Shown here piece by piece: positions 8,614 through 18,088 of a stretch of 64,000 bases of DNA. Position 1 is the stretch's first letter, and the number at the start of each line of letters is the position of its first letter. The stretch lies in NCBI RefSeq assembly GCF_019218295.1, contig NZ_JAHUZF010000003.1, positions 248,001 to 312,000 on the forward strand. Direction: 5' to 3'. The position numbers and the translations under genes were made by a program. Below the pieces are notes generated by a model that saw only the letters and a program-made list of their open reading frames with translations, had not been told where the DNA came from and made no database searches. The stretch is from Maritimibacter sp. DP1N21-5. Its GTDB lineage: Bacteria > Pseudomonadota > Alphaproteobacteria > Rhodobacterales > Rhodobacteraceae.

Positions 8614-9489
8614 TCAGCGGGTCGGCACCGGCGTGTCGCCGCGGTAGTCGTAAAACCCCCGCCCGGTCTTGCGCCCGAGCCAGCCGGCCTCCACGTATTT
8701 CGTCAGCAGAGGGCAGGGCCGATACTTGGTGTCGGCCAACCCGTCGTGCAGCACGTTCATGATCGCGAGACAGGTGTCGAGCCCGATGAAATCGGCGAGC
8801 TCCAGCGGCCCCATCGGGTGGTTCGCGCCCAGCTTCATGGACTCGTCGATGGATTTCACGGAACCCACGCCCTCATAGAGGGTATAGACCGCCTCGTTGA
8901 TCATCGGCATGAGGATGCGGTTCACGATGAAGGCCGGGAAGTCCTCGGCACTGGCCGCGGTCTTGCCGATGTTTTCCACGACCTTGAGGCAGGCTTCGAA
9001 GGTGGACTGATCGGTGGCAATGCCCCGGATCAACTCGACGAGCTGCATCACGGGCACCGGGTTCATGAAGTGGAAGCCCATGAACTTCTCGGGCCGGTCC
9101 GTGCGCGAGGCGAGCCTCGTGATCGAGATCGAAGAGGTGTTCGAGGTCAGGATCGTCTCGGGTTTGAGATGCGGGATGAGATCCTCGAAGATGGCCTGCT
9201 TCACGGTCTCGCGCTCCGTGGCCGCTTCGATGATGAGGTCGCTCGGTCCAAGATCGGTGAGCTTGAGCGTCGTCGTGATGCGGCCCATGGCGGCGGCCTT
9301 CTCGCCTGCCGTAATCTTTTCACGCGCCACCTGGCGTTCGAGGTTCTTGTCGATAAGGGCGATCGCAGCGGTCAGCGCGTCCTGGTTCACGTCGGTGAGC
9401 TGCACCTGATAGCCGGCCAGCGCCAGCACATGCGCGATGCCATTGCCCATCTGGCCCGCGCCCACGACGCCCACTGTCTCGATTGCCAT
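8614..9489 (-). CDS. 3-hydroxybutyryl-CoA dehydrogenase
   Basis: A 291-residue 3-hydroxyacyl-CoA dehydrogenase. The NAD-binding Rossmann motif GAGQMGNGIA is at about 10-19, and the catalytic histidine region HFMNPVPVM and the C-terminal helical domain (NHPMGPLELADFIGLD) are present. It interconverts (S)-3-hydroxybutyryl-CoA and acetoacetyl-CoA, for fatty acid, butyrate or aromatic degradation. It is a stand-alone enzyme (Hbd/PaaH type), not fused to a hydratase as in FadB. It feeds the same pool as PhbA/PhbB further downstream and the ETF genes nearby. Confidence 0.93.
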   Translation of the reverse strand: MAIETVGVVGAGQMGNGIAHVLALAGYQVQLTDVNQDALTAAIALIDKNLERQVAREKITAGEKAAAMGRITTTLKLTDLGPSDLIIEAATERETVKQAIFEDLIPHLKPETILTSNTSSISITRLASRTDRPEKFMGFHFMNPVPVMQLVELIRGIATDQSTFEACLKVVENIGKTAASAEDFPAFIVNRILMPMINEAVYTLYEGVGSVKSIDESMKLGANHPMGPLELADFIGLDTCLAIMNVLHDGLADTKYRPCPLLTKYVEAGWLGRKTGRGFYDYRGDTPVPTR

Positions 9490-9672
9490 ATGTCACCTCT
9501 TTTCCGTCCCGGCGACAATAGGCCCCGGCATCGTGCCGCCGCAAGGGGCGAAGCCATTAACCAGATATGCAGAAGTCAGTCCCGTAACCGGCGTGACCGG
9601 GGGCGCGATTAGGGATTTCGAAAGCCTTTGCGCGCAGGTTCGATACCGGGTGAAAGTAATGGAGTGGGTGGA

Positions 9673-10500
9673 ATGACCTATGATAACCTCGGTGTCACTG
9701 CCGTTGACTATATGCCATGCCGTTATGGCAAATCGAAACTGCTGTTCCGCGGGCCGAAACGCAAGCTGGAGCCGCCCTATGTGGCGGTGCTGGGCGGCAC
9801 GGAAACCTACGGCAAATTCGTCGAACTGCCCTATCCCGAATTGACCGAGGGCGTGCTGGACATGCCGGTGGTGAATCTTGGCTGCATCAATGCGGGGATC
9901 GACGTTTTTACGAACGACCGGACCGTGATCGACATCTGTTCCAAGGCGGACGCGACGGTGATCCAGCTTACCGGGGCCCAGAACATGTCGAACCGGTTCT
10001 ACGCGGTGCACCCGCGGCGCAACGACCGGTTTCTCAGGGCCTCGAACCTTCTCAAGACGATCTACCGGGACGTGGACTTCACCGAGTTCCACTTCACACG
10101 GCACCTGCTCAGCACCCTGCGCACCGCCTCGGCGGACAAGTTTGCCATGGTCGAGCAGGAGCTGAAGGAAGCCTGGGTCGCGCGGATGAAGACGCTCATC
10201 GCGCGGATCGACAGCCGGGTGGTGCTTCTTTGGCTCGCCGGACACAGTCCCGACCTTCCGGTTACGGACACGGCCCATGGCGCCGATCCGCTTTTCGTCG
10301 ACCGCGACATGATCGACGCGATAAGACCCTATGTCGAAGACGTGGTCGAGGTCGTCGTCACGGCGGAACAGATCGCCGATGGGTTCGCAGGACTTGCCTT
10401 CGGCGAATTCGAAGAGGCGGCGGCGCGTGGCATGTTGGGGACCGTCGCCCATGCCAGGGCGGCCTCGGCGCTCAACGTCTCGCTCCGTCGTATCCTTTAG
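9673..10500 (+). CDS. DUF6473 family protein
   Basis: A 275-residue soluble protein of unknown function. It begins [13 protein letters not shown]; this ATG is preceded by GGAGTGGGTGGA, and an upstream in-frame start at 9628 adds 15 unconvincing residues. It resembles proteins annotated DUF6473 in Rhodobacterales. The pattern [22 protein letters not shown] and LWLAGHSPD suggests an alpha/beta fold with a possible SGNH-hydrolase or sulfotransferase-like arrangement, but I cannot identify catalytic residues. It stands alone, opposite hbd and convergent with etfA, and ends at a strong bidirectional terminator. Confidence 0.7.
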   Translation: MTYDNLGVTAVDYMPCRYGKSKLLFRGPKRKLEPPYVAVLGGTETYGKFVELPYPELTEGVLDMPVVNLGCINAGIDVFTNDRTVIDICSKADATVIQLTGAQNMSNRFYAVHPRRNDRFLRASNLLKTIYRDVDFTEFHFTRHLLSTLRTASADKFAMVEQELKEAWVARMKTLIARIDSRVVLLWLAGHSPDLPVTDTAHGADPLFVDRDMIDAIRPYVEDVVEVVVTAEQIADGFAGLAFGEFEEAAARGMLGTVAHARAASALNVSLRRIL

Positions 10501-10523
10501 GCGCGGACCCGCGCGCAAACGAA

Positions 10524-10547
10524 AAGGCCCGCCTGTTGGCGGGCCTT
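10524..10547. terminator. Bidirectional terminator between DUF6473 gene and etfA
   Basis: Perfect 10-bp stem AAGGCCCGCC / GGCGGGCCTT (10524-10533 with 10538-10547) with a TGTT loop, flanked by AAAA on one side and TTCTG on the other. It lies between convergent genes and can serve both strands; the minus-strand T tract (from GAAAA) is the better one. Confidence 0.85.
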
Positions 10548-10570
10548 CTGCATTGCCGGTCGCGCGTGCT

Positions 10571-11497
10571 TCAGAGCTTCTCGATGAGCTCCGGCACGAC
10601 GGTGAAGAGATCGCCCACGAGGCCGTAGTCTGCGACCTGGAAGATCGGGGCCTCTTCGTCCTTGTTGATCGCGACGATGATCTTGGAGTCCTTCATGCCC
10701 GCGAGGTGCTGGATCGCGCCCGAGATGCCGACGGCGACATATAGATCGGGGGCGACGACCTTGCCGGTCTGGCCGACCTGCCAGTCGTTGGGCGCAAAGC
10801 CCGAGTCGACCGCCGCGCGGCTCGCGCCCACGGCGGCGCCAAGTTTGTCCGCGAGCTTCTCGATCAGCGCGAAGTCCTCTTCGGACCCGACGCCACGGCC
10901 ACCCGACACGACGATGCCTGCCGAGGTCAGCTCCGGACGGTCGCTTTCGGCCACCTTGTCCTCGACCCAGGACGACAGGCCGGAGGCCGCCGGTGCGTCG
11001 ATGGTTTCGACCGAGGCGGATCCGCCGTCACCTGCCGCGTCGAAGGTCGAGGTGCGGAAGGTGATAACCTTTTTCTCATCTTTCGACTTTACCGTCTGGA
11101 TGGCGTTCCCGGCATAGACCGGACGCTCGAATGTATCGGCATCCACGACAGCGGAGGCATCGGAAATCACCATCACATCCAGCAGGGCTGCGACACGCGG
11201 GAAGATGTTCTTGGCATCCGTCGTGGCCGGCGCGACGATGTGGGAATAATCGCTAGCCAGCGACACGATCAGGTCTGCGGTGGCTTCCGCCAGCCGGTGA
11301 CCGAGACTGTCGCCCTCGGCCACGAGGACCTTGGCCACGCCGTCGATCTTGGCAGCGGCTTCACCGGCTTGAGCGGCGGACGATCCGGCGCAGAGCACGG
11401 TCACGTCGCCCAATGCCTTGGCGGCGGTGACGGCCTTCGCGGTCGCATCGACCGACAGTTCGCCATTGTTGACTTCACCGAGGAGAAGAACAGCCAT
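10571..11497 (-). CDS. etfA: Electron transfer flavoprotein alpha subunit
   Basis: A 308-residue ETF alpha subunit, which carries the FAD and passes electrons from acyl-CoA and other dehydrogenases to ETF-quinone oxidoreductase. The C-terminal FAD-binding signature ([11 protein letters not shown], then [19 protein letters not shown]) is intact. The ATG overlaps the etfB stop as TGATG, so the subunits are made in step. Its redox partner ETF-QO is encoded at about 29-30.6 kb in this window. Confidence 0.97.
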   Translation of the reverse strand: MAVLLLGEVNNGELSVDATAKAVTAAKALGDVTVLCAGSSAAQAGEAAAKIDGVAKVLVAEGDSLGHRLAEATADLIVSLASDYSHIVAPATTDAKNIFPRVAALLDVMVISDASAVVDADTFERPVYAGNAIQTVKSKDEKKVITFRTSTFDAAGDGGSASVETIDAPAASGLSSWVEDKVAESDRPELTSAGIVVSGGRGVGSEEDFALIEKLADKLGAAVGASRAAVDSGFAPNDWQVGQTGKVVAPDLYVAVGISGAIQHLAGMKDSKIIVAINKDEEAPIFQVADYGLVGDLFTVVPELIEKL

Positions 11498-12255
11498 CAG
11501 ATAGCCCCCGCTTCTTTGAGTTTCGACACAAGCTCGTCGACGCTTTCAACCTTGATGCCCGCGGACCGGGTCGGCGGCTCGGAGGTCTTGACGATTTCCA
11601 GACGGGGCGACACGTCGACGCCGTAGTCGGCGGCGGTCTTTTCATCCAGCGGCTTCTTCTTGGCCTTCATGATATTGGGCAAGCTCGCATAGCGCGGCTC
11701 GTTCAGGCGCAGGTCGGCGGTCACGATGCAGGGCAGCTTGACCTCGATGGTCTGAAGCCCGCCATCGACTTCGCGGGTCACTTTCGCGCTGTCGCCGTCA
11801 ATCTCCAGCTCCGAGGCAAAGGTCGCCTGACCCCAGCCGAGCAGCGCGGACAGCATCTGGCCGGTCGCGTTCATGTCGTTGTCGATCGCCTGTTTGCCCG
11901 CGATGACGAGCTTGGGCTGTTCCTCATCGACCACGGCCTTGAGGATCTTGGCCACCGCCAGCGGCTCGATGTCCTGGTGCACGTCGTCCGCAGCCACCAC
12001 GAGGATCGCGCGGTCGGCCCCCATGGCCAGCGCCGTGCGCAGGGTTTCCTGCGCCTGCTTGACGCCAATGGACACGACCACGACCTCCTCGGCCTTGCCC
12101 GCTTCCTTCAGCCGGATCGCCTCTTCCACCGCGATCTCGTCGAAGGGGTTCATCGACATCTTGACGTTAGCGAGATCGACCCCGGAGCCATCGGATTTAA
12201 CCTTGGCCTTCACGTTGTAGTCGATCACGCGCTTCACAGGCACGAGCACCTTCAT
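11497..12255 (-). CDS. etfB: Electron transfer flavoprotein beta subunit
   Basis: A 252-residue ETF beta subunit ([14 protein letters not shown] start), with the AMP-binding region ([20 protein letters not shown]) and the recognition-loop segment [20 protein letters not shown] through which ETF docks with its dehydrogenases. First gene of the etfBA operon. Upstream lies a 258-base AT-richer region that contains a conspicuous inverted repeat. Confidence 0.97.
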   Translation of the reverse strand: MKVLVPVKRVIDYNVKAKVKSDGSGVDLANVKMSMNPFDEIAVEEAIRLKEAGKAEEVVVVSIGVKQAQETLRTALAMGADRAILVVAADDVHQDIEPLAVAKILKAVVDEEQPKLVIAGKQAIDNDMNATGQMLSALLGWGQATFASELEIDGDSAKVTREVDGGLQTIEVKLPCIVTADLRLNEPRYASLPNIMKAKKKPLDEKTAADYGVDVSPRLEIVKTSEPPTRSAGIKVESVDELVSKLKEAGAI

Positions 12256-12395
12256 GAGCGGTTTCTCCCTATTTGGCCCCTTGGCAATCGCTCGGGGCGT
12301 TCAAGTCTGGTGCATGGTGTAGCGGGTCGTCGTCCCGTTTCACAATGCCAAAGCGACATAAATTGACCTGACGACGCCGCGTTTCGCCAAGTTAA

Positions 12396-12425
12396 TGTAT
12401 ACGTAAAATACAATATACGTATGCA
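12396..12425. promoter_or_regulatory. Inverted repeat, candidate operator between etfBA and the GyrI-like gene
   Basis: Arms TGTATACGTA (12396-12405) and TACGTATGCA (12416-12425) are reverse complements at 9 of 10 positions, separated by 10 AT-rich bases. The arm centres are 20 bp apart, two helical turns, as expected for a dimeric regulator. It lies about 140 bp upstream of etfB and about 90 bp upstream of the GyrI-like gene, so it could govern either. The binding protein is unknown. Confidence 0.5.
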
Positions 12426-12513
12426 AAACTTCTGTTAGCGTCTGACAGTCTGCAACCTGACCTGACGTGAGAAGTTATCTAGGCTGGGACAGGAGAATCA
12501 CGGAGGAAAGGAT

Positions 12514-12984
12514 ATGACTGACCTGCCGGACCCGGACATCGTCGACGCCGCGCCGCGGCTGCTCGTCGGTGTGGTCGATGATTACACGCTCGATCGCCGT
12601 GGCGAGATCCCGAATTTGTATCATCGGTTCTTCGATATCGCGGAGAAATTCGATGCCGTGACCGACCATGTCCTCTATGGTGTGTCGATGAACGCGCAGC
12701 CGGACGGGAGCTTTCGCTACGGCGTCGGCTGGGAGGTGGCGCGCGAAATCGACCTGCCCGAGGGGGCCAGTTTCATGTCTTTGGTCGGTGGCACCTACGC
12801 GGTCTTCACGCTCCACATCGCGCCTGTCGACCTCCCCAGTCACTTCGATGCGATCTTTGCGCGCTGGCTTCCGGAGGCGCATGTGGCCCAACGCGAAGGC
12901 GCGGTCTTCGAGCGATACCTGAGCGAGCCGGACGCGCAGACCGGGACGATGACCGTAGAAATCTGGGTGCCGGTCGCCGACTGA
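12514..12984 (+). CDS. GyrI-like / AraC effector-binding domain protein
   Basis: A 156-residue stand-alone effector-binding domain of the GyrI/Rob-C type, recognised from its overall pattern (LYGVSMN..GSFRYGVGWEV, GTYAVFTLHIA, FERYLSE, TVEIWVPV). These domains bind small hydrophobic molecules or, as in GyrI/SbmC, proteins; there is no DNA-binding domain here. GGAGGAAAGG precedes the ATG. It is divergent from etfBA, with a strong inverted repeat between them. It ends 3 bases before the smpB stop codon on the opposite strand. Confidence 0.75.
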   Translation: MTDLPDPDIVDAAPRLLVGVVDDYTLDRRGEIPNLYHRFFDIAEKFDAVTDHVLYGVSMNAQPDGSFRYGVGWEVAREIDLPEGASFMSLVGGTYAVFTLHIAPVDLPSHFDAIFARWLPEAHVAQREGAVFERYLSEPDAQTGTMTVEIWVPVAD

Positions 12985-12987
12985 CAG

Positions 12988-13464
12988 TTATCCGCCCTGC
13001 TTCAGAAGCCGCTGTTTCTGGCGGTTCCAGTCGGATTTCGCCTCGTCCGCGCGCTTGTCGTGCAGCTTCTTGCCCTTGGCGATGCCGATTTTGATCTTCG
13101 CAATGCCCTTGTGGTTGAAGTAAAGCACCAGCGGCACGAGCGTCATGCCCTCGCGCTGGGTCGCTTTCCACATGCGGGCAAGCTCCTTGCGGCTGGCGAG
13201 CAGCTTGCGGCGACGACGTTCCTCATGCCCCCACGTCTTGGCCTGTTCGTAGGGCGCAATATGGGCGTTCACGAGCCAAAGTTCGCCGTTCTCCACCGCG
13301 GCATAGCTTTCGGCGATATGGGTGCCGCCGATCCGCATGGATTTCACCTCGGACCCCATGAGCACGATGCCGCATTCGAGGTCATCATCGATAGCGTAAT
13401 CATACCGGGCCCGCCGGTTCTCGGCGATTACCTTGTAGTTCTTGTCGTCGTCTTTTTTGGCCAT
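12988..13464 (-). CDS. smpB: SsrA-binding protein SmpB
   Basis: A 158-residue SmpB, the tmRNA partner needed for trans-translation rescue of stalled ribosomes. Conserved features: [11 protein letters not shown] near the N-terminus, [53 protein letters not shown] and a basic C-terminal tail ([16 protein letters not shown]) that enters the mRNA channel. tmRNA itself was not found in the window. It follows dapA on the same strand, a frequent neighbourhood in Rhodobacterales. Confidence 0.96.
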   Translation of the reverse strand: MAKKDDDKNYKVIAENRRARYDYAIDDDLECGIVLMGSEVKSMRIGGTHIAESYAAVENGELWLVNAHIAPYEQAKTWGHEERRRRKLLASRKELARMWKATQREGMTLVPLVLYFNHKGIAKIKIGIAKGKKLHDKRADEAKSDWNRQKQRLLKQGG

Positions 13465-13499
13465 GGTCCCCCCATATAGGCGGCCAGAGCGGGTTGGGG

Positions 13500-13518
13500 A
13501 AGGGGCGGGACGCCCCTT
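13500..13518 (-). terminator. Hairpin between dapA and smpB
   Basis: An 8-bp stem AAGGGGCG / CGCCCCTT with a GGA loop, 7 bases beyond the dapA stop. No T tract follows on the minus strand, so it may attenuate or stabilise the dapA transcript rather than fully terminate it before smpB. Confidence 0.45.
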
Positions 13519-13524
13519 GACGCG

Positions 13525-14397
13525 TCAGTTCAGGAGCCCGGCGTGGCGCATGGCGGAATCCATCGCGGCCTTGGTGTCGTCTGCGAGCGGCATGAGCGGC
13601 AAGCGCACGTCCTCGGCGATCAGGCCGAGCTTCGACATGCCGTATTTCGCGCCCGACACACCCGGTTCCATGAACACGGCGCGGTGGAGCGGCATCAGCT
13701 TGTCCTGAACTTCAAGTGCGGTCGCGTAATCCCCGGCGAGGCAAAGCTCCTGTACCTGGGCGCAGAGCTTGGGCGCGATGTTGGCGGTGACCGAGATACA
13801 GCCCACGCCGCCCATTGCGTTGAAGCCATGCGCGGTGGCGTCCTCACCCGAGAGCTGGACGAAATCGATGCCGCAGAGGTCGCGTTGCCAGGCCACGCGG
13901 GCCAGGTCGCCGGTCGCGTCCTTCACGCCGATAATCATTTCGTGCTTGGCAAGCTCGCCCATGGTGGCTGGCGCCATGTCGATCGCGGAGCGGCCGGGGA
14001 TGTTGTAGATGATGATCGGCAGGCCGACGTCGGCCACGGCGAGGAAATGCGCCAGAAGCCCGCGCTGCGTCGGCTTGTTGTAGTAGGGCGTGACGACGAG
14101 GGCGGCATCTGCGCCGACCTCCTTCGCGTGTTTCACATGATGAAGCGCCTCGACCGTGTTGTTCGATCCGGCGCCGGCAATGATCTGCAACCGACCGGCG
14201 GCATGGTTCACGACCGTTTCCACGACCAGTTCATGCTCTTCATGGAGCAGCGTCGGGCTTTCGCCCGTGGTCCCGACCGGGACGAGCCCGTGCGAGCCCT
14301 GATCGACATGCCAGTCGACGAGACGTTTGAGCGCATCGGTATCCACCGTGCCGTCCTTGAACGGCGTGACAAGGGCCGGGTAGGATCCTTTGAACAT
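13525..14397 (-). CDS. dapA: 4-hydroxy-tetrahydrodipicolinate synthase
   Basis: A 290-residue DapA of lysine/diaminopimelate synthesis, condensing pyruvate with aspartate semialdehyde. The Schiff-base lysine is Lys159 (VKDATGD), the catalytic tyrosine Tyr131 (YNIPGR) and the GTTGE motif Thr43-Thr44. Length and spacing match E. coli DapA. A DapB homologue occurs at about 40.3-41.1 kb, not adjacent and with an altered active site. Confidence 0.96.
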   Translation of the reverse strand: MFKGSYPALVTPFKDGTVDTDALKRLVDWHVDQGSHGLVPVGTTGESPTLLHEEHELVVETVVNHAAGRLQIIAGAGSNNTVEALHHVKHAKEVGADAALVVTPYYNKPTQRGLLAHFLAVADVGLPIIIYNIPGRSAIDMAPATMGELAKHEMIIGVKDATGDLARVAWQRDLCGIDFVQLSGEDATAHGFNAMGGVGCISVTANIAPKLCAQVQELCLAGDYATALEVQDKLMPLHRAVFMEPGVSGAKYGMSKLGLIAEDVRLPLMPLADDTKAAMDSAMRHAGLLN

Positions 14398-14537
14398 GAC
14401 ACGCTCCTTTTATGTTGATGGCCGATCATGGCCTTGGGCAGACTCGCCCGGTAAAACGCGGCGGAAACTAGCCGCGATGCGGGGAAATGCCAAGAATGTG
14501 TGTTGAGGACATTGCACGGCGCGCTAGAGGTATCGCC

Positions 14538-16499
14538 ATGACGACATTTGCCGCACGACAAATCCGCCTGATCCTTCTGTGTTTTCTGACCCTTGGCGGT
14601 CCCGCTCTTGCGCAGGACGACGCGGGTGTGGAGGCGCTGAAACGGGCGGTCGCTCTTGAAGCCGAAGGAAAATGGGACGAGGCGCGAGAGGCTGCGGGCG
14701 CGCCCGGCACCGTGGCGCGCGATATCATCGAGTGGCAGCGGCTGCGCGCAGGCAACGGGACCTTCGCCCAGACGGTGGATTTCCTCGAACGGCGCGGCGA
14801 CTGGCCGGGGCTCGACCTGCTTCGGTCGCGGTCGGAGAAGAACATCCCCGCCGACGCGATCCGGGGCGACGTGCTGCGTTTCTTCGCCGAGGTGAAGCCC
14901 GAGACCGGAACCGGGTCTTTGCGGTACGCGCGGGCGCTTTGGGAAACCGGTCAGGAAGAGGCCGCGATGGCCGAGGCGAAACGGGCCTGGACGACCTTGT
15001 CGCTGAGTGCCGCCGAGGAAAACCAGTTCATGCACGACTGGCCCAAGACGCTTGGCAAGCTCCACTGGGAGCGTATGGACATGCTCCTGTGGCGCGGCCT
15101 GTCTGCGCAGGCGGAACGGCATATGGCGCGGGTCGACACCGAGCATCAGATCCTCGCCCGGGCCCGGATCGGGCTGCGCGAATCGCGGCCGGGCGTCGAC
15201 AAGATGATCGAAGCGGTGCCTGCGGCGCTGTCCGGCGATCCGGGGCTGGCCTTTGAAAGATTCCTGTGGCGCGCGAACAAGGGCCGGTCGGAAGACGCCG
15301 TGGCGCTTCTGATGGAGCGGACCGCGTCGGAGACGAACCTCGGACGCCCCGACGAATGGGGCCGCTGGCGGCGCAACTATGCGCGGGCTGCGATGCGGGC
15401 GGGCGATTACCAGCTTGCCTATGACCTTGCCGCCAATCACCACATCGCCGAGGGCTGGAACCGCGAAGACTGCGAATGGCTCGCGGGCTATATTGCGCTC
15501 CGCTTCCTCGACCAGCCCGAGAAGGCACTGGAGCATTTCCGCGCCTTCCGCGCCACCGTGGATACGCCGATCAGCCAGTCGCGGGCTGGCTATTTCGAGG
15601 GCAGGGCGCTCGAGGCACTGGGACGCGAGGACGAGGCACAAGAGGCCTATGCCTTCGGCGGCGGGCATCAGACGGCGTTCTACGGGCTTTTGTCGGCGGA
15701 AAAGGCCGGGATGCCGCTCGATCCGGCGCTGGCCGGGACCGAGGATTTCTCGGGGTTCGAAGAGGCCGCGTTCTGGGACCTGCCCATCATGGAGGCCGCG
15801 CGGCTGGCCCATGCGGTGGGCGATACCTATCTGGCCGAGCGCTTCGTCATCCACTTGTCCGAACGGCTCGACCGGCACGAAACCGGGCAACTCGCGGCCT
15901 GGGCCGAAAGCGTCGGGGGCCATTACCTCGCGCTCAAGATCGCGAAATACAACGCGGGCTTCGGCAAGGTGCTGGAGGCCGCCTATTTCCCGGTGCCCGA
16001 CATTGGCACCGGCAACCCGAAGGTGCCGCGAGCGCTCGAACTGTCCATCGCGCGGCGGGAGAGCGAGTTCAACCACGTGGTCAAGTCACCCGCCGGGGCG
16101 CTTGGCCTCATGCAGCTCATGCCGGGGACGGCCAAGGACATGGCGGCGCGGGTCGGCATCGCCTATGAGCCCGGCAAGCTCACCACGGATCCCGGCTACA
16201 ACACGCGGCTGGGGTCGGAATACCTCGCCCATCTGATGGAGCGCTACGGCAACAACCCGGTCCTGATCGCGGTCGGCTACAACGCAGGGCCGGGTCGGGC
16301 CAATTCCTGGAGCGAGGCGAACGGTGATCCGCGCGATCCGGCGGTGGACATGGTCGACTGGATCGAGATGATCCCCTTCGAGGAAACCCAGACCTACGTC
16401 ATGCGGGTGACCGAAAGCCTGCCCATCTACGAGGCGCGGCTCACCGGCAAGGTGCCCGAAGGGCCTCTCGAATTCACGGACCTGTTGAAACGGAAGTGA
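14538..16499 (+). CDS. Soluble lytic murein transglycosylase
   Basis: A 653-residue Slt70-type enzyme that cleaves the MurNAc-GlcNAc bond of peptidoglycan with 1,6-anhydro ring formation. A signal peptide occupies about residues 1-25 (ends GPALA). A long alpha-helical superhelix domain follows, then a C-terminal SLT domain with catalytic Glu508 (ARRESEF), GALGLMQLMPGTA and the substrate-site GYNAGPGRA. The ATG at 14538 is preferred to one 51 bases earlier because it opens directly into the signal peptide. The 3' end overlaps the convergent DMT permease by 26 bases. Confidence 0.93.
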   Translation: MTTFAARQIRLILLCFLTLGGPALAQDDAGVEALKRAVALEAEGKWDEAREAAGAPGTVARDIIEWQRLRAGNGTFAQTVDFLERRGDWPGLDLLRSRSEKNIPADAIRGDVLRFFAEVKPETGTGSLRYARALWETGQEEAAMAEAKRAWTTLSLSAAEENQFMHDWPKTLGKLHWERMDMLLWRGLSAQAERHMARVDTEHQILARARIGLRESRPGVDKMIEAVPAALSGDPGLAFERFLWRANKGRSEDAVALLMERTASETNLGRPDEWGRWRRNYARAAMRAGDYQLAYDLAANHHIAEGWNREDCEWLAGYIALRFLDQPEKALEHFRAFRATVDTPISQSRAGYFEGRALEALGREDEAQEAYAFGGGHQTAFYGLLSAEKAGMPLDPALAGTEDFSGFEEAAFWDLPIMEAARLAHAVGDTYLAERFVIHLSERLDRHETGQLAAWAESVGGHYLALKIAKYNAGFGKVLEAAYFPVPDIGTGNPKVPRALELSIARRESEFNHVVKSPAGALGLMQLMPGTAKDMAARVGIAYEPGKLTTDPGYNTRLGSEYLAHLMERYGNNPVLIAVGYNAGPGRANSWSEANGDPRDPAVDMVDWIEMIPFEETQTYVMRVTESLPIYEARLTGKVPEGPLEFTDLLKRK

Positions 16500-17370
16500 C
16501 GCGCTTGCCCTTCTGGCGTTCGCGCCAGGCTGTGAAGACGCCCGCACCGACGACGATGGCGGCACCAAGCGCCACGTGTAGCTCGATCGTCTCGCCGAAG
16601 AAGGCGACCGCGAGGATCGACACGAAGACGAGCTGGAAATAGGCGAATGGCTGCACCGCGCTTGCCTCGGCCACTTCGTAGCATCGGATGAGGAGGTAAT
16701 GCCCCAGCGCCCCCGTGATGCAGAGCGCCCCCATCCAGATCCAGTCGCCGGGCGCCATGGGCTCCCAGTAGAAAACACCGCCAAGCGTCGCGACGACGAC
16801 ACCCGCGATGCCGGTCCAGAAGAACGAGGTCGCCGAACTGTCGACCCGACCGACATAACGTGTGGCGAGCCCGTAGACCGCGAAGAGAAGCGCAGCCGCC
16901 AGCGCGATGAGCGCGTTTGGCGAGAAGACCGCGAAACCCGGTTGCAGGATCACGAGGATACCCACGAAGCCTGCGAAAATCGCCGCCCAGCGGCGGGGAC
17001 CGACCTTTTCCCCGAGGACTGGACCGGACAGCGCGGCGATCATCAGTGGGTAGGAGGCGAAAAGCGCGTGGGTCGCGATGAGGCCGAGCTTCACGAAGGC
17101 ATAGATCGTGACCCAGATTTCCACGACCAGAAGCACGCCTCGGGCGATCTGGAGCCAAGGCAGGCTGGTCGCTGCGGCAGGACGGATGCCACCCGCGCTG
17201 CGCGAGGCGATGATCGCGACGAAGCCCGCGAAGAACCAGTAGCGGATCATCACGATCAGCAGCACATTGTATTTATCGGCAAGGAGCCGCGACACGCCGT
17301 CCTGCGCGGCAAAGACGAAGACAGCGGCGAGCATCAGCAGGATGCCGGTTCGGTTGTTCTGGGTCTTCAT
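16474..17370 (-). CDS. DMT superfamily (EamA) transporter
   Basis: A 298-residue permease with ten predicted membrane helices and two EamA repeats. It is probably a small-metabolite exporter; the substrate is unknown. The start is set at the ATG overlapping the mnmD stop (ATGA at 17367-17370); an upstream ATG at 17382 would overlap more. Translational coupling to mnmD suggests an operon, although no functional link is evident. Its tail overlaps the end of the lytic transglycosylase gene on the other strand. Confidence 0.85.
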   Translation of the reverse strand: MKTQNNRTGILLMLAAVFVFAAQDGVSRLLADKYNVLLIVMIRYWFFAGFVAIIASRSAGGIRPAAATSLPWLQIARGVLLVVEIWVTIYAFVKLGLIATHALFASYPLMIAALSGPVLGEKVGPRRWAAIFAGFVGILVILQPGFAVFSPNALIALAAALLFAVYGLATRYVGRVDSSATSFFWTGIAGVVVATLGGVFYWEPMAPGDWIWMGALCITGALGHYLLIRCYEVAEASAVQPFAYFQLVFVSILAVAFFGETIELHVALGAAIVVGAGVFTAWRERQKGKRVTSVSTGP

Positions 17371-18035
17371 GCGCCCATCCACGCGATGGTCATGTGGCGT
17401 TTGCCCGCAAAGCCCGGGCGGCGTTCGACGGTGAAGCCCGCCTCGGCGAGACCGCGTCGCACGAAACCTGCGGCGGTATAGGTCGCAGCCGTGCCCTGCG
17501 AGGTCGTATGGCGGGCGACCTCGGCCATGAGGTCGGGTGACCAGAGTTCCGGGTTCTTTGCGGGCGAGAAACCGTCAAGGAACCATGCATCGGCCTGATC
17601 TTCCCACGCCGGCAAGAGGTCCCGGGCATCGCCGATCTTCACCTCGACCGCGAGGGGGCCGAGGGTGAAGAGGCGCGCGCCTTTATCCCACGCGCCAACA
17701 AACGGGTCCGCGATGGCGCGCGCTTCGGGGAAATTTGCCAGCGCGCGGGCAATTTCGGCGGCGGACATGGGAAAGGCCTCGAACGATGTGAAACGGATCG
17801 GGCCGTGACCCTCGGCCGCAAGGGCGAGGGCCAGCATGTTGAGCCCCGTGCCGAAGCCAAGCTCGGCCACGTGGAAGCCGGGGCGCAGACGTGCGGGCAG
17901 GTCGTTTCCCGCCAGAAACACGTGGCGCGTCTCCTCCAGCCCGCCGTTCAGGCTGAAATAGGGATCGTCGAAGCGCGTCGAGACCGGGATCACGCCGTCG
18001 CGCCAATCGAGCATCGCTGTCTGGTCGTCGTGCAT
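17367..18035 (-). CDS. mnmD: tRNA 5-methylaminomethyl-2-thiouridine methyltransferase MnmD
   Basis: A 222-residue SAM-dependent methyltransferase equivalent to the N-terminal half (MnmC1) of E. coli MnmC. It converts nm5s2U to mnm5s2U at the wobble position of tRNAs. It has the SAM motif AELGFGTGLN and the family signature DGFSPAKNPELW. The start MHDDQTAMLDWRDG is chosen by homology; 18 further residues upstream are open. The oxidase half is encoded separately and divergently at 18089, so the E. coli-style fusion is split here. Confidence 0.88.
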   Translation of the reverse strand: MHDDQTAMLDWRDGVIPVSTRFDDPYFSLNGGLEETRHVFLAGNDLPARLRPGFHVAELGFGTGLNMLALALAAEGHGPIRFTSFEAFPMSAAEIARALANFPEARAIADPFVGAWDKGARLFTLGPLAVEVKIGDARDLLPAWEDQADAWFLDGFSPAKNPELWSPDLMAEVARHTTSQGTAATYTAAGFVRRGLAEAGFTVERRPGFAGKRHMTIAWMGA

Positions 18036-18088
18036 CGGCTCCCCTAGAACGGTCAGGACAGGCATGACGGAGGGCTCGAGCCTTGGCA

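Noticed and set aside
12396-12412. PpsR/CrtJ site (TGT-N12-ACA) in the etf inverted repeat
   Set aside because: The spacing is 11, not 12, and no photosynthesis gene is nearby; reported only as a generic inverted repeat.
14208-16076. A 622-codon open frame opposite the lytic transglycosylase
   Set aside because: Covers the Slt coding region and the dapA start; no signal, domain or RBS of its own.
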